A DNA stretch of 5,036 nucleotides from positions 1-5,036 of the forward strand of contig JAUVBP010000101.1 in the NCBI GenBank assembly GCA_030591125.1, written 5' to 3'. Both the position numbers and the translations under genes were made by a program. The DNA comes from Candidatus Woesearchaeota archaeon. GTDB taxonomy: Archaea; Nanobdellota; Nanobdellia; Woesearchaeales; UBA11576. This document shows, one piece after another, positions 1 to 5,036 of the stretch (positions are counted from its first letter, which is position 1; each line of letters begins with the position of its first letter). Below the pieces are notes generated by a model. The model was given only the letters and a program-made list of their open reading frames with translations, searched no databases and was not told the origin of the DNA.

Positions 1-534
1 CGGGCGAGAATCAAGGATGTTGATACGCTCAAAAGCAGATTGAAAGGGTTAGGTGCTAAATTCATAAATACCGAGAAGCAGATAGACAAGATATTCGGCC
101 ACCCTATGTTCTTGGATTCTGAAAATATGATCATTGAAGGAGGCCTGTCAGCCAGGATAAGGGTCGTTGATGACAGAATACGACTGGAGTTCAAGGAGAT
201 CAACAGGCAGAGCGGTGGAATGGAAGTGACATCGGAATTGAGCAATATAGAGATAGGCCTTAATTTCTTGAAGAAACTTAAATTCGAAGAGGCATTTACA
301 GTCTCTAAATCCAGAGATTCATATTCTCATAATGGTCTCACAATATGTTTAGATGACGTCGATAGATTGGGGAGATTCATAGAGATCGAGAAAATCCTTG
401 ACTATCCTGATGACAAGGAGAAAGCAAAAGATGAATGTCTTGCATTATTGCAAATGTTAGATCCTGGCTCACAAGTGACCACCAAGAAATACGGCGATAT
501 GATGCAAGAAATAATCAATAAGAGTAAAAAATAA
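1..534 (+). CDS. CYTH-domain protein, class IV adenylate cyclase (CyaB) type, 5' partial
   Basis: The frame is open from base 1, so the N-terminus lies outside the window; 177 codons and a TAA stop are visible. The first residues (RARIKD) fit the end of the ExExK-type strand that opens CYTH proteins, so probably only about 5-10 residues are missing. Other CyaB-like landmarks follow in order: Q-x-D with a FGHP element (the family has Q-x-D..HP), SARIRV then RLEFKE (metal/phosphate-binding basic strands), a LDDVDRLGRFIEIEK segment that is nearly diagnostic of this family (LDDVxxLGxFxEIE), and a C-terminal KKYGDMM matching the usual SYxxLL ending. CYTH enzymes bind triphosphates inside an eight-stranded tunnel; members make cAMP or hydrolyse thiamine triphosphate or tripolyphosphate. 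Which substrate applies here cannot be read from the sequence. An internal TTG at base 40 also opens the frame but would delete the first strand, so it is not the start. The gene converges on apt. Confidence 0.85.
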   Translation, partial: RARIKDVDTLKSRLKGLGAKFINTEKQIDKIFGHPMFLDSENMIIEGGLSARIRVVDDRIRLEFKEINRQSGGMEVTSELSNIEIGLNFLKKLKFEEAFTVSKSRDSYSHNGLTICLDDVDRLGRFIEIEKILDYPDDKEKAKDECLALLQMLDPGSQVTTKKYGDMMQEIINKSKK

Positions 535-540
535 AATTAT
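521..540 (-). terminator. T-tract terminator after apt
   Basis: Read on the minus strand, the bases just past the apt TAA run ATAATTTTATTTTTTACTCT. This is a T-rich tract with no stem-loop, the usual form of archaeal intrinsic termination. It lies inside the last codons of the convergent CYTH gene (KSKK plus stop), so the two genes share this DNA. I see no equivalent T-tract on the plus strand after the CYTH gene. The call rests on base composition and position only. Confidence 0.5.
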
Positions 541-1067
541 TCCCCTTCAAATTCACAAAGCGTGAACATCTTGTATCCTGCATCCTTGACTTTCTTCTGC
601 CCACCTACTTCAGGGAGATCGACTATGAATGCCATCTCTATGATGTCACCGCCGAGTTTCTCTATAAGGGTCGCTGCTGCAAGGCAGGTGCCCCCTGTGG
701 CAAGGAGATCATCTACAACAAGGACTTTATCGCCTTTGCTTATCGAATCGATGTGCATCTCTATCTTGTCAGTCCCGTACTCAAGCTCATACTCATGTTG
801 CACAGTCTTGTGCGGAAGCTTGCCAGCTTTCCGTATCGGGACAAAGCCTTTGCCTAACTGGTGGGCCAGTGCTCCTCCGAGTATGAATCCTCTTGCCTCA
901 AGCCCGACGATGACATCTATGTCAACACCAGTGTAACGTTGGACGAGTTCATCTATCACCTTACGGAAACCCTGTGCATCCTGGAGCAGAGTCGTTATGT
1001 CGCGGAACATTATCCCCTGTTTAGGAAAATGCGGTATTGTCCTTATCTTAGATTTTATAGAGTCCAT
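537..1067 (-). CDS. apt: Adenine phosphoribosyltransferase
   Basis: Converts adenine plus PRPP to AMP and pyrophosphate in the cytosol. Numbered from the start chosen here (176 residues): [15 protein letters not shown] (14-28) is the typical N-terminal Apt motif; [15 protein letters not shown] (54-68) and the PIRKAGKLP segment (77-85) form the substrate-side region; [15 protein letters not shown] (91-105) is the mobile catalytic loop; [13 protein letters not shown] (115-127) is the PRPP-binding motif with the paired Asp (119-120). Start choice: the ATG at 1067 is preceded by AGGTG about six bases upstream, and its protein begins like typical short Apt proteins. The alternative ATG at 1085 (182 residues) overlaps the maf stop as TGATG but has only a weak purine-rich site in front. 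A still longer frame to 1157 lies wholly within maf and is not credible. It is the last gene of the mtnP-maf-apt operon; its substrate adenine is the product of the first gene. Stop is TAA. Confidence 0.95.
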   Translation of the reverse strand: MDSIKSKIRTIPHFPKQGIMFRDITTLLQDAQGFRKVIDELVQRYTGVDIDVIVGLEARGFILGGALAHQLGKGFVPIRKAGKLPHKTVQHEYELEYGTDKIEMHIDSISKGDKVLVVDDLLATGGTCLAAATLIEKLGGDIIEMAFIVDLPEVGGQKKVKDAGYKMFTLCEFEGE

Positions 1068-1084
1068 ATCATCCACCTTCTTCA

Positions 1085-1654
1085 TCAACTTCTGTCTAAT
1101 GCTGCTATCATCATCTTTATTTTTTCTATGGGCATACCTTTGATGTTGAGCCGGCATCCTTCGACAGCTCCTACAAAACTCTCAAATTCAGGATCGTCGA
1201 TGTTATATGCTCCAGCCTTACCTTTGTACTGTCCTGAATCTATATAATTCCTCAATACCTCTTCAGGCACAGTATTCAACGTGACTCTTGACACTTCCAT
1301 GTCCTGCATGATCTCTCCTGTGGCAGTGTTGATCACACATATCCCGCTGAAGACCTCATGCGTCTTTCCCATCAATCTTTTAAGCATAGCCTCTGCAGCC
1401 GTGTCATCTTTCTGCTGCCCTATCTGTTCACCTTCAAAATATACCAGGGTGTCAGCTCCGACGACTATAGAATCCTGATGACGCTCTGCAACTGCCTTGG
1501 CTTTCAGCTTAGCCAATTCCATCACAAGATCCTTGACATCCTCTTTCTTTACAGCTTCCTCATCAACATGACTTACATCGACAATGATATCATATCCCTG
1601 CTGTTCTAATACTTCTTTTCTCCTTGGAGATTTAGATGCTAAGACTATATCCAT
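1085..1654 (-). CDS. Maf-like nucleoside triphosphate pyrophosphatase
   Basis: Maf/HAM1-fold enzymes cleave NTPs (dTTP, UTP, CTP, m7GTP or modified forms) to NMP and pyrophosphate, a clean-up role linked to septum control in bacteria. The 189-residue protein has the usual full length. Family signatures are clear: LASKSPRR (5-12) with the phosphate-binding Ser and two Arg, GADTLV (66-71) with catalytic-type Asp68, a Lys at 82, GKTHEVFSG in mid-protein, and [10 protein letters not shown] near residues 143-152. Two places are unusual: after GAY the family normally reads (G/A)IQ, here it reads NIDD, and the family ending GSYxNVVGLP is [11 protein letters not shown]. Specificity is therefore uncertain. 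The ATG at 1654 has a strong GGTGGTGA site four bases upstream. The gene follows mtnP after 11 bases, and its TGA overlaps a possible apt ATG by one base, so it is the middle gene of the operon. Confidence 0.92.
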   Translation of the reverse strand: MDIVLASKSPRRKEVLEQQGYDIIVDVSHVDEEAVKKEDVKDLVMELAKLKAKAVAERHQDSIVVGADTLVYFEGEQIGQQKDDTAAEAMLKRLMGKTHEVFSGICVINTATGEIMQDMEVSRVTLNTVPEEVLRNYIDSGQYKGKAGAYNIDDPEFESFVGAVEGCRLNIKGMPIEKIKMMIAALDRS

Positions 1655-1665
1655 ATTTTCACCAC

Positions 1666-2415
1666 CTACTTCACCTTCGGTATGACATCCATGAGAAGGC
1701 TCGTGACCTTCTTCACGTTCTTACCGAATATCTCAAGTATAGCATCCCAGGTCACAGGTTCCTCATCCTCTTTCCAGCAATCGTAATCAGTGCTCATGGC
1801 GACAGCTGCGTAAGGGATGCCTGCTTCGTTTGCCAGGATGGCTTCAGGTGCGATGGACATGTTGATTATGTCAGCACCCCAAGCACGGAACATCTTGCTC
1901 TCAGCTATCGTCGAGAACCGCGGACCTTCAATCGTGACCACAGTCCCTTTCTTGTGATGTGTCAGTCCAAGAGATTCAGCTGAACTGTTCAGGAGAGAGC
2001 GCAGGTCTCTGTTGAATGGAGTCGCCATAGGAGTATGTATTGGCTTGCCAGGCTCAAACTTCTCGTGGAATGTGAACTTGCGGAGACGGGTGAAGTCGAT
2101 GAACTGGTCGACAATCACCAGGTGCCCCCTGTCAATCTCTTCCTTCAGACTTCCCACCGCAGTTGTCGCTAATATATGCGTGCACCCTGCTGCTTTCAAT
2201 GCCTGTATGTTTGCACGATAGTTGACCTGTGTAGGAGGTATAGTATGCTCCCTTCCATGCCTTGCGATGAGGACAACATCGACACCTTTGATCTTCCCAG
2301 TCTTCAATGGAGAAGAAGGAGTTCCATAAGGTGTAGTGACCTCTGTATCTTTAGGATCTTCAAGAATATCAGGATTGTCCAATCCAGAACCGCCGATAAT
2401 GCCTATCTTTACCAA
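1666..2415 (-). CDS. mtnP: S-methyl-5'-thioadenosine phosphorylase (PNP/MTAP family)
   Basis: Phosphorolyses methylthioadenosine to adenine and methylthioribose 1-phosphate, so recycling a by-product of SAM use. From the chosen start the protein has 249 residues, normal for the family. VKIGIIGGSGLDNP (2-15) carries the phosphate-binding Ser10; ARHGREHTIPP (51-61) and VNYRAN (64-69) are the trimeric MTAP motif; TTAVGSL (84-90) and NMSIAPEA (Met186, Glu191) line the ribose site; STDYDCW has Asp210 and Asp212, the pair that favours a 6-amino purine over the Asn of hypoxanthine/guanine enzymes. Start choice: the TTG at 2415 places the glycine-rich strand at the N-terminus as in homologues and follows GGGGTGG by about four bases. 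An upstream ATG at 2559 in the same frame would add 48 residues unlike the family and would run through the promoter region. First gene of the operon; stop is TAG. The related inosine-type enzyme (MTIP) cannot be wholly excluded. Confidence 0.93.
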   Translation of the reverse strand: MVKIGIIGGSGLDNPDILEDPKDTEVTTPYGTPSSPLKTGKIKGVDVVLIARHGREHTIPPTQVNYRANIQALKAAGCTHILATTAVGSLKEEIDRGHLVIVDQFIDFTRLRKFTFHEKFEPGKPIHTPMATPFNRDLRSLLNSSAESLGLTHHKKGTVVTIEGPRFSTIAESKMFRAWGADIINMSIAPEAILANEAGIPYAAVAMSTDYDCWKEDEEPVTWDAILEIFGKNVKKVTSLLMDVIPKVK

Positions 2416-2419
2416 GTTA

Positions 2420-2426
2420 CCACCCC
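2420..2426 (-). promoter_or_regulatory. Ribosome-binding site deciding the mtnP TTG start
   Basis: GGGGTGG on the minus strand sits about four bases before the TTG at 2415 and can pair with the anti-Shine-Dalgarno end of archaeal 16S rRNA. Together with the start of the conserved IGIIGGSG strand just after it, it decides for a TTG start over longer upstream options. Confidence 0.65.
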
Positions 2427-2470
2427 GTTTGTAATGATATATATGATGATAGACGTCTTGATTAGATTCT

Positions 2471-2490
2471 TGTTTAAAAACCTTACTAAT
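2471..2490 (-). promoter_or_regulatory. Candidate promoter of the mtnP-maf-apt operon
   Basis: On the minus strand the sequence AAGGTTTTTAAAC resembles an archaeal purine-rich BRE followed by a TATA box (TTTTTAAA at 2480-2473). With the usual spacing of about 25 bases, transcription would begin near 2450, giving a leader of roughly 35 bases that includes the GGGGTGG ribosome-binding site. A second AT-rich candidate (ATATATAT, about 2443-2436) would give an almost leaderless mRNA lacking that site, so it is less attractive. Confidence 0.4.
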
Positions 2491-2533
2491 AGCGTAGTAT
2501 TTCGTCACAAAACCGGTACGACATACACTACAT

Positions 2534-2550
2534 AAAACATATAAACTATG
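2534..2550 (+). promoter_or_regulatory. Candidate promoter of the unknown gene-PIN-PhoH operon
   Basis: AAAACATATAAAC resembles a BRE plus TATA box, with ATATAAA at 2539-2545. The expected transcription start is near 2567, leaving a leader of about 38 bases to the ATG at 2606. The AT-rich repeat just downstream offers other TATA-like matches, so the exact box is uncertain. Confidence 0.35.
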
Positions 2551-2557
2551 ATTGAAC

Positions 2558-2580
2558 AATAGTATAATAGTATAATATAG
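2558..2580. repeat. Short AT-rich tandem repeat AATAGTAT x2
   Basis: AATAGTAT occurs twice head to tail (2558-2565 and 2566-2573), followed by a broken third copy AATATAG. It lies between the candidate TATA box and the gene start, close to the predicted transcription start. It may be a regulator half-site pair or just low-complexity AT sequence. Confidence 0.5.
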
Positions 2581-2605
2581 ATTCTTGGGCGAAGTGAAGA
2601 CAGTG

Positions 2606-3112
2606 ATGAAAAAAATAACAAAGACATCCCCTATCGGCGATTACATACGTGACATAGAGGATACGTATCACGTGACACTACCTCAGGGGCATGTAGGCAT
2701 GAATATAGTATACGCATTCTGTGCAGCGTACGCCAATAAACCCGCACCTAAAGTCAACCCTTCTCCAAACCACAAGAAGACCGTTGTCACGAGCATGCAC
2801 ACAAGGCTCAGACAGCTCTGGCTCGGACTCAGGTTCTCAAAGTATGATGTAGAGAATGAGCTCCCTACTGATCCTTACATGAACCCGACCGAAGTCAATC
2901 TGGAGGGCACTATAGAGCTGCTCAGAGAGACCCATGGTAAACATTTCTTCTCAGACATCAGGGATGCGGCAGTAGAAGCATCTGATGAATACTACAACAA
3001 TGCGAAACTCCCATACTCAGACTCATGGCGCATATATGATCTCATGCACAATAAATTGCTGCAGAAGATAGTGCGCACATCAAGCGATCTCGAAAAAGAG
3101 ATAGATGCCTGA
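2606..3112 (+). CDS. Unrecognised 168-residue protein, operon partner of PIN-PhoH
   Basis: I do not recognise this family. The protein is soluble in appearance: no signal peptide and no membrane segment beyond a short hydrophobic stretch (NIVYAFCAAYA) around residues 33-43. A Pro/Lys/His-rich stretch (NKPAPKVNPSPNHKK) follows, then a basic, aromatic segment (SMHTRLRQLWLGLRFSKYDV) with the density of conserved-looking residues expected of a functional core, an acidic/proline turn (ELPTDPYMNPTE), and a mostly helical C-terminal half ending in charged heptad-like sequence (LQKIVRTSSDLEKEIDA). Start choice: the ATG at 2606 has GTGA eight bases upstream and gives MKKITKTSP; an upstream TTG at 2585 in frame (175 residues) has no ribosome-binding site. 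The codon pattern matches its neighbours. Only 14 bases separate its TGA from the PIN gene, so they are probably co-transcribed. A role as RNA-binding adaptor or regulator for the nuclease is possible inference, nothing more. Confidence 0.8.
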   Translation: MKKITKTSPIGDYIRDIEDTYHVTLPQGHVGMNIVYAFCAAYANKPAPKVNPSPNHKKTVVTSMHTRLRQLWLGLRFSKYDVENELPTDPYMNPTEVNLEGTIELLRETHGKHFFSDIRDAAVEASDEYYNNAKLPYSDSWRIYDLMHNKLLQKIVRTSSDLEKEIDA

Positions 3113-3126
3113 TAGAGGACTACACG

Positions 3127-3819
3127 ATGACAGCCAGTTCAACAGATCTAGAAGAGAGGATCAAAGTCGTTGATACGAACGTATTCCTCACAAACCCTGA
3201 GAATGCATTCGAGTCATTCAGACCGACAAAGCCAGGCAGAAAGAATGTGATGGTCATACCTACAGGAGTGCTAGGAGAGCTTGACAAGTTCAAGGATGAG
3301 AGAGACACTGAGCGAGGAAGGAATGCAAGAGCCACTGTCAGGCTCATAGATGATTACAAAAAGAAATATGGTGGAAACCTCTTCAATGGAATACCTGTAT
3401 CCGATAATTATACTATACGAGGGACATTCCTTGAAGATGATAACAGCTATCCTCACATAAGTAAACTAGGCATAAGCCCTGTCGATAGAGATATAATAAA
3501 ACTCTGTCTCAGGTTCAGAGATGCAGGTACTGATACAGAACTGGTCACACAGGATGGTATAGTCAGACATATAGCAGATGCTGTAGGCCTGAAACATAAT
3601 GATTGGAGAGCTGAACGAGTAATCCAATCAGAGGATGAGATAAATGCCGGTTGGTATAAGGCAGAAGTGGATGATGACATCGTCAAAGAATTCCTCCAAG
3701 GAGGCGTGCCACTTGAGCGACTTGAGAATATGCCCATATTTAGACCAAATCTATGCGCAGACAACGAATTCATTCCTGTGCAAGACATTGAACTGAATGA
3801 TATCGACAACCAGACATAA
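3127..3819 (+). CDS. PIN-domain ribonuclease part of a PIN-PhoH protein (YlaK/PhoH2 type)
   Basis: The 230-residue product matches the N-terminal half of PIN-PhoH proteins. The PIN acidic residues are all visible: Asp16 in VVDTNVFL, Glu51 in GVLGELDKFK, Asp120 in PVDRDII, and Asp143 in LVTQDG, so the metal-dependent nuclease site looks intact. GRNAR (64-68) is another family motif. The C-terminal part, INAGWYKAEV to NLCADNEFIPVQD, matches the region that in YlaK leads into the linker before the ATPase (NQFVIMKD in the Bacillus protein). The protein then stops at a TAA (3817-3819) inside the linker. The ATPase continues in the same frame. The ATG at 3127 has GAGG eight bases upstream. PhoH2-type proteins are described as RNA-unwinding, RNA-cleaving enzymes. 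Whether this half works alone or is joined to the next by readthrough is open. Confidence 0.9.
   Translation: MTASSTDLEERIKVVDTNVFLTNPENAFESFRPTKPGRKNVMVIPTGVLGELDKFKDERDTERGRNARATVRLIDDYKKKYGGNLFNGIPVSDNYTIRGTFLEDDNSYPHISKLGISPVDRDIIKLCLRFRDAGTDTELVTQDGIVRHIADAVGLKHNDWRAERVIQSEDEINAGWYKAEVDDDIVKEFLQGGVPLERLENMPIFRPNLCADNEFIPVQDIELNDIDNQT
3817..3819 (+). other. In-frame TAA dividing PIN and PhoH halves
   Basis: A single ochre codon interrupts a frame that is otherwise open from 3127 to 4602. The codons after it read FYFTHPEHIDKKDKQNRW and then LVGVYDQEKGAV, which resembles the short strand (IGRVD in YlaK) that precedes the ATPase in full-length relatives. TAA also ends the CYTH gene and apt in this window, so a general reassignment of TAA is unlikely. 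Confidence 0.85.
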
Positions 3820-3876
3820 TTCTATTTCACACATCCAGAGCATATCGATAAGAAAGATAAACAGAACAGATGGCTT

Positions 3877-4602
3877 GTGGGCGTATATGATCAGGAAAAA
3901 GGCGCAGTAATGAAACTAAATGATTATGCAATACCTAAAACATTCCCTAATACGAATGAAGCATTCAGGCCGCGTAACATACAGCAGCGGCTTGCACTTG
4001 ATTCATTATTCAACCCTGATCTTAAGTATGTCACACTCTTAGGATATGCAGGTACAGGAAAGACATTTGTCGCTATCGCCGCAGCACTGATGCAGGCAGC
4101 ACAGGACTCTGAGATAAACCGGTATCAAAAAGTGATGATTGCCAGACCACTTGTAGGTGCACACCAGACAATGGGATTCCTCAAGGGAGATATGGATGCA
4201 AAGCTCTCTCCCTGGATGCAGCCAATCTATGATAACATATCACTCCTTACAGGGATACCAGGAGATATGGTCGAGGAGTCACTCAGCCACCTGAATGTCG
4301 AGGTCACTTCCCTTGAGCACATAAGAGGAAGGTCACTTGCAATGCCTTCCATAGTCATCATAGATGAATCACAGAACCTTTCAGGACATGAGACAAAGAC
4401 CATATTGACCCGTGCAGGAGATTATACAAAGTTTGTCTTCACAGGAGATCCATACCAGATAGATAATCATCATGTGAATGTATTGAACTGTGGTCTTATC
4501 TACGCAGCCCAGAGGATGGATGACCTTTATTATACCTCTACAATAGGGCTGAATATCGGTGAGAGAAGCATATTGTCAAGGGATGCTGCGCAGAGGTTAT
4601 AG
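3877..4602 (+). CDS. PhoH-type P-loop ATPase part of a PIN-PhoH protein
   Basis: This is the C-terminal ATPase/helicase-like half of a PIN-PhoH protein, 241 residues from a GTG at 3877. Visible motifs: the family entry motif FRPRNIQQRLALD (30-42), Walker A GYAGTGKT (56-63), ARPLVGAHQTMGFLKGD (89-105) matching the ARPxVxxGxxIGxLPG region, KLSPWMQPIYDN (109-120), HIRGRS (148-153), Walker B IVIIDESQN (159-167, where the family usually has DEAQN), ILTRAG (176-181), TGDPYQID (189-196) and a terminal GERSILSRDAAQRL with the likely arginine finger. All ATPase residues look intact. Start is uncertain: neither the GTG nor the ATG at 3910 has a convincing ribosome-binding site, and sequence homologous to the family linker extends upstream of both, up to the TAA at 3817. 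The ATPase probably drives RNA translocation or unwinding for the PIN nuclease. Stop is TAG, followed by a T-tract. Confidence 0.9.
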   Translation: MGVYDQEKGAVMKLNDYAIPKTFPNTNEAFRPRNIQQRLALDSLFNPDLKYVTLLGYAGTGKTFVAIAAALMQAAQDSEINRYQKVMIARPLVGAHQTMGFLKGDMDAKLSPWMQPIYDNISLLTGIPGDMVEESLSHLNVEVTSLEHIRGRSLAMPSIVIIDESQNLSGHETKTILTRAGDYTKFVFTGDPYQIDNHHVNVLNCGLIYAAQRMDDLYYTSTIGLNIGERSILSRDAAQRL

Positions 4603-4606
4603 ATAT

Positions 4607-4621
4607 AATCTTTATTTTTTA
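4607..4621 (+). terminator. T-tract terminator after the PhoH gene
   Basis: AATCTTTATTTTTTA follows the PhoH TAG within about five bases. There is no strong hairpin, and the T-run fits archaeal intrinsic termination ahead of the convergent ZPR1 gene. Confidence 0.55.
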
Positions 4622-4670
4622 AACTATATTCTTTGACCATATCATGGGCCAATGAGGGAATAATAAGCAC

Positions 4671-5036
4671 TCAAAGCTTAGACTTAACAGCCTTATCAGA
4701 GATGATAGCAGAATTTCCTGAAGGATCTTCTATGACCAGCTTCACCTTCTCCTGTCCGAACAGCACCCTATTGATCTTCTTGACCATGTTCTTGGCCTTC
4801 TTCTTGATCGTCTCATCCTCTTCCTCATCACGGATGCGTTCCACCTGATCCTTGAATTTCTGGATGACACCTTCTACATTTGAGACAAAACCCTCTGCTG
4901 CAGGACCTGGTTCAATCGCGCCTATCCGTGGAATCTTTATGGTACCTTCCGAAGAACGTACGACACGGACCTTGAGGTCATCTTCAGTCTCTACATCAAG
5001 AGAGTATCTGGCTGCAGGTTTCCGTTCTGCACACTC
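4671..5036 (-). CDS. ZPR1 zinc-finger domain protein, 5' partial
   Basis: The minus-strand frame is open from the right edge to a TGA at 4673-4671, giving 121 C-terminal residues; the N-terminus and most of the zinc-binding cysteines lie outside. Recognition rests on RKPAARYSLDVE (5-16), the hallmark VVRSSEGTIKIPRIG (25-39) and IEPGPAAEGFVSNVEGV (41-57), followed by a charged helix and the closing LVIEDPSGNSAII strand. This matches the archaeal ZPR1-related proteins, which carry one module (C4 zinc ribbon plus double-stranded beta-helix) where eukaryotic ZPR1 has two. Cys at the second visible residue could belong to, or lie just after, the zinc ribbon. Eukaryotic ZPR1 binds elongation factor eEF1A and helps it fold; by analogy the archaeal protein may serve aEF1A, which is inference. 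It converges on the PhoH gene, leaving 68 bases between stops. Confidence 0.9.
   Translation of the reverse strand, partial: ECAERKPAARYSLDVETEDDLKVRVVRSSEGTIKIPRIGAIEPGPAAEGFVSNVEGVIQKFKDQVERIRDEEEDETIKKKAKNMVKKINRVLFGQEKVKLVIEDPSGNSAIISDKAVKSKL

Larger units (their letters stand above)
2416..2605. other. Divergent intergenic region
   Basis: About 190 bases between mtnP (minus) and the unknown gene (plus) hold no credible coding sequence. The region is clearly more A+T-rich than the genes and contains candidate TATA boxes for both directions, an AATAGTAT direct repeat, and Shine-Dalgarno elements close to each start. A small palindrome ACCGGT lies near its middle (2513-2518) and could mark a regulator site, though six bases alone are weak evidence. 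Confidence 0.6.

Noticed and set aside
861..1247. Long plus-strand open frame opposite apt and maf
   Set aside because: It is antisense to two confidently recognised genes, has no protein-family features, and spans both genes in a frame set by their codon pattern.
1636..2535. Several plus-strand open frames opposite mtnP and its leader
   Set aside because: They are shadows of mtnP or low-complexity AT-rich translation, with no ribosome-binding sites or recognisable motifs.
2416..2559. N-terminal extension of mtnP to an ATG at 2559
   Set aside because: The added residues are Cys/Tyr/His-rich and unlike the family, run through the candidate promoter, and are replaced by a TTG start with a strong ribosome-binding site.
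3120..3809. Minus-strand open frames opposite the PIN gene
   Set aside because: Serine- and leucine-rich antisense translations, typical shadows of a coding strand; the PIN motifs on the plus strand are clear.
3817..3819. TAA read as a sense codon through general genetic-code change
   Set aside because: TAA ends the CYTH gene and apt at family-appropriate lengths, so it works as a normal stop in this genome.
4634..4652. Possible hairpin CCAT-ATC-ATGG between PhoH and ZPR1
   Set aside because: Only four base pairs with mismatches beside them, too weak for a terminator or structured RNA.
4633..4848. Plus-strand open frame of 71 codons after the PhoH gene
   Set aside because: It lies opposite the ZPR1 coding sequence and its Ser/Phe-rich product mirrors the Glu/Lys-rich ZPR1 helix.
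1..5036. tRNA, rRNA, riboswitch, CRISPR array, IS element or prophage genes
   Set aside because: I saw no cloverleaf, repeat-spacer pattern, terminal inverted repeats, transposase or phage-structural motif on either strand.

Overview
The window looks like chromosomal DNA from an archaeon. Visible evidence: Ile is often ATA and Arg often AGA/AGG; several starts are preceded by GGTG-type Shine-Dalgarno sequences; AT-rich TATA-like boxes lie in the divergent intergenic region; T-tracts without hairpins follow gene ends; and the right edge carries the archaeal, single-module type of ZPR1 zinc-finger protein. A DPANN-type lineage is a plausible guess from the gene mix, but the sequence read by eye does not settle it. 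I see no phage, plasmid, IS, CRISPR or RNA-gene signature.

Layout. At the left edge (+ strand) is the 3' part of a CYTH-fold gene of the class IV adenylate cyclase (CyaB) type. It converges, with a 2-base gap, on a three-gene minus-strand operon read right to left: mtnP-like methylthioadenosine phosphorylase, maf-like nucleotide pyrophosphatase, and apt. The operon is tight: 11 bases between the first two genes, and then either a TGATG overlap or a nearby internal start. A divergent promoter region of roughly 190 bases separates it from a plus-strand operon: an unrecognised 168-residue protein, then a PIN domain followed by a PhoH-type P-loop ATPase. After a T-tract terminator, a minus-strand ZPR1 gene (3' part only) runs off the right edge.

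How the genes fit together. MtnP would phosphorolyse methylthioadenosine (made in polyamine and related SAM-consuming reactions) to adenine, and Apt would turn that adenine into AMP with PRPP. Maf would hydrolyse non-canonical or surplus NTPs. The trio reads as a purine-salvage and nucleotide-hygiene operon. PIN plus PhoH would form an RNA-directed nuclease/ATPase, with the unknown upstream protein as a candidate partner.

The most notable observation is that the PIN and PhoH parts, usually one polypeptide (YlaK/PhoH2 type), are in the same reading frame here and are separated only by a single TAA in the linker. The codons after it read on as linker-like protein, and I see no good Shine-Dalgarno sequence for a restart. 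This could be a true gene split, a nonsense mutation, programmed readthrough or a sequence error. Second in interest is the unrecognised gene tied to this pair. I found no clear evidence of a wholly new multi-gene system.
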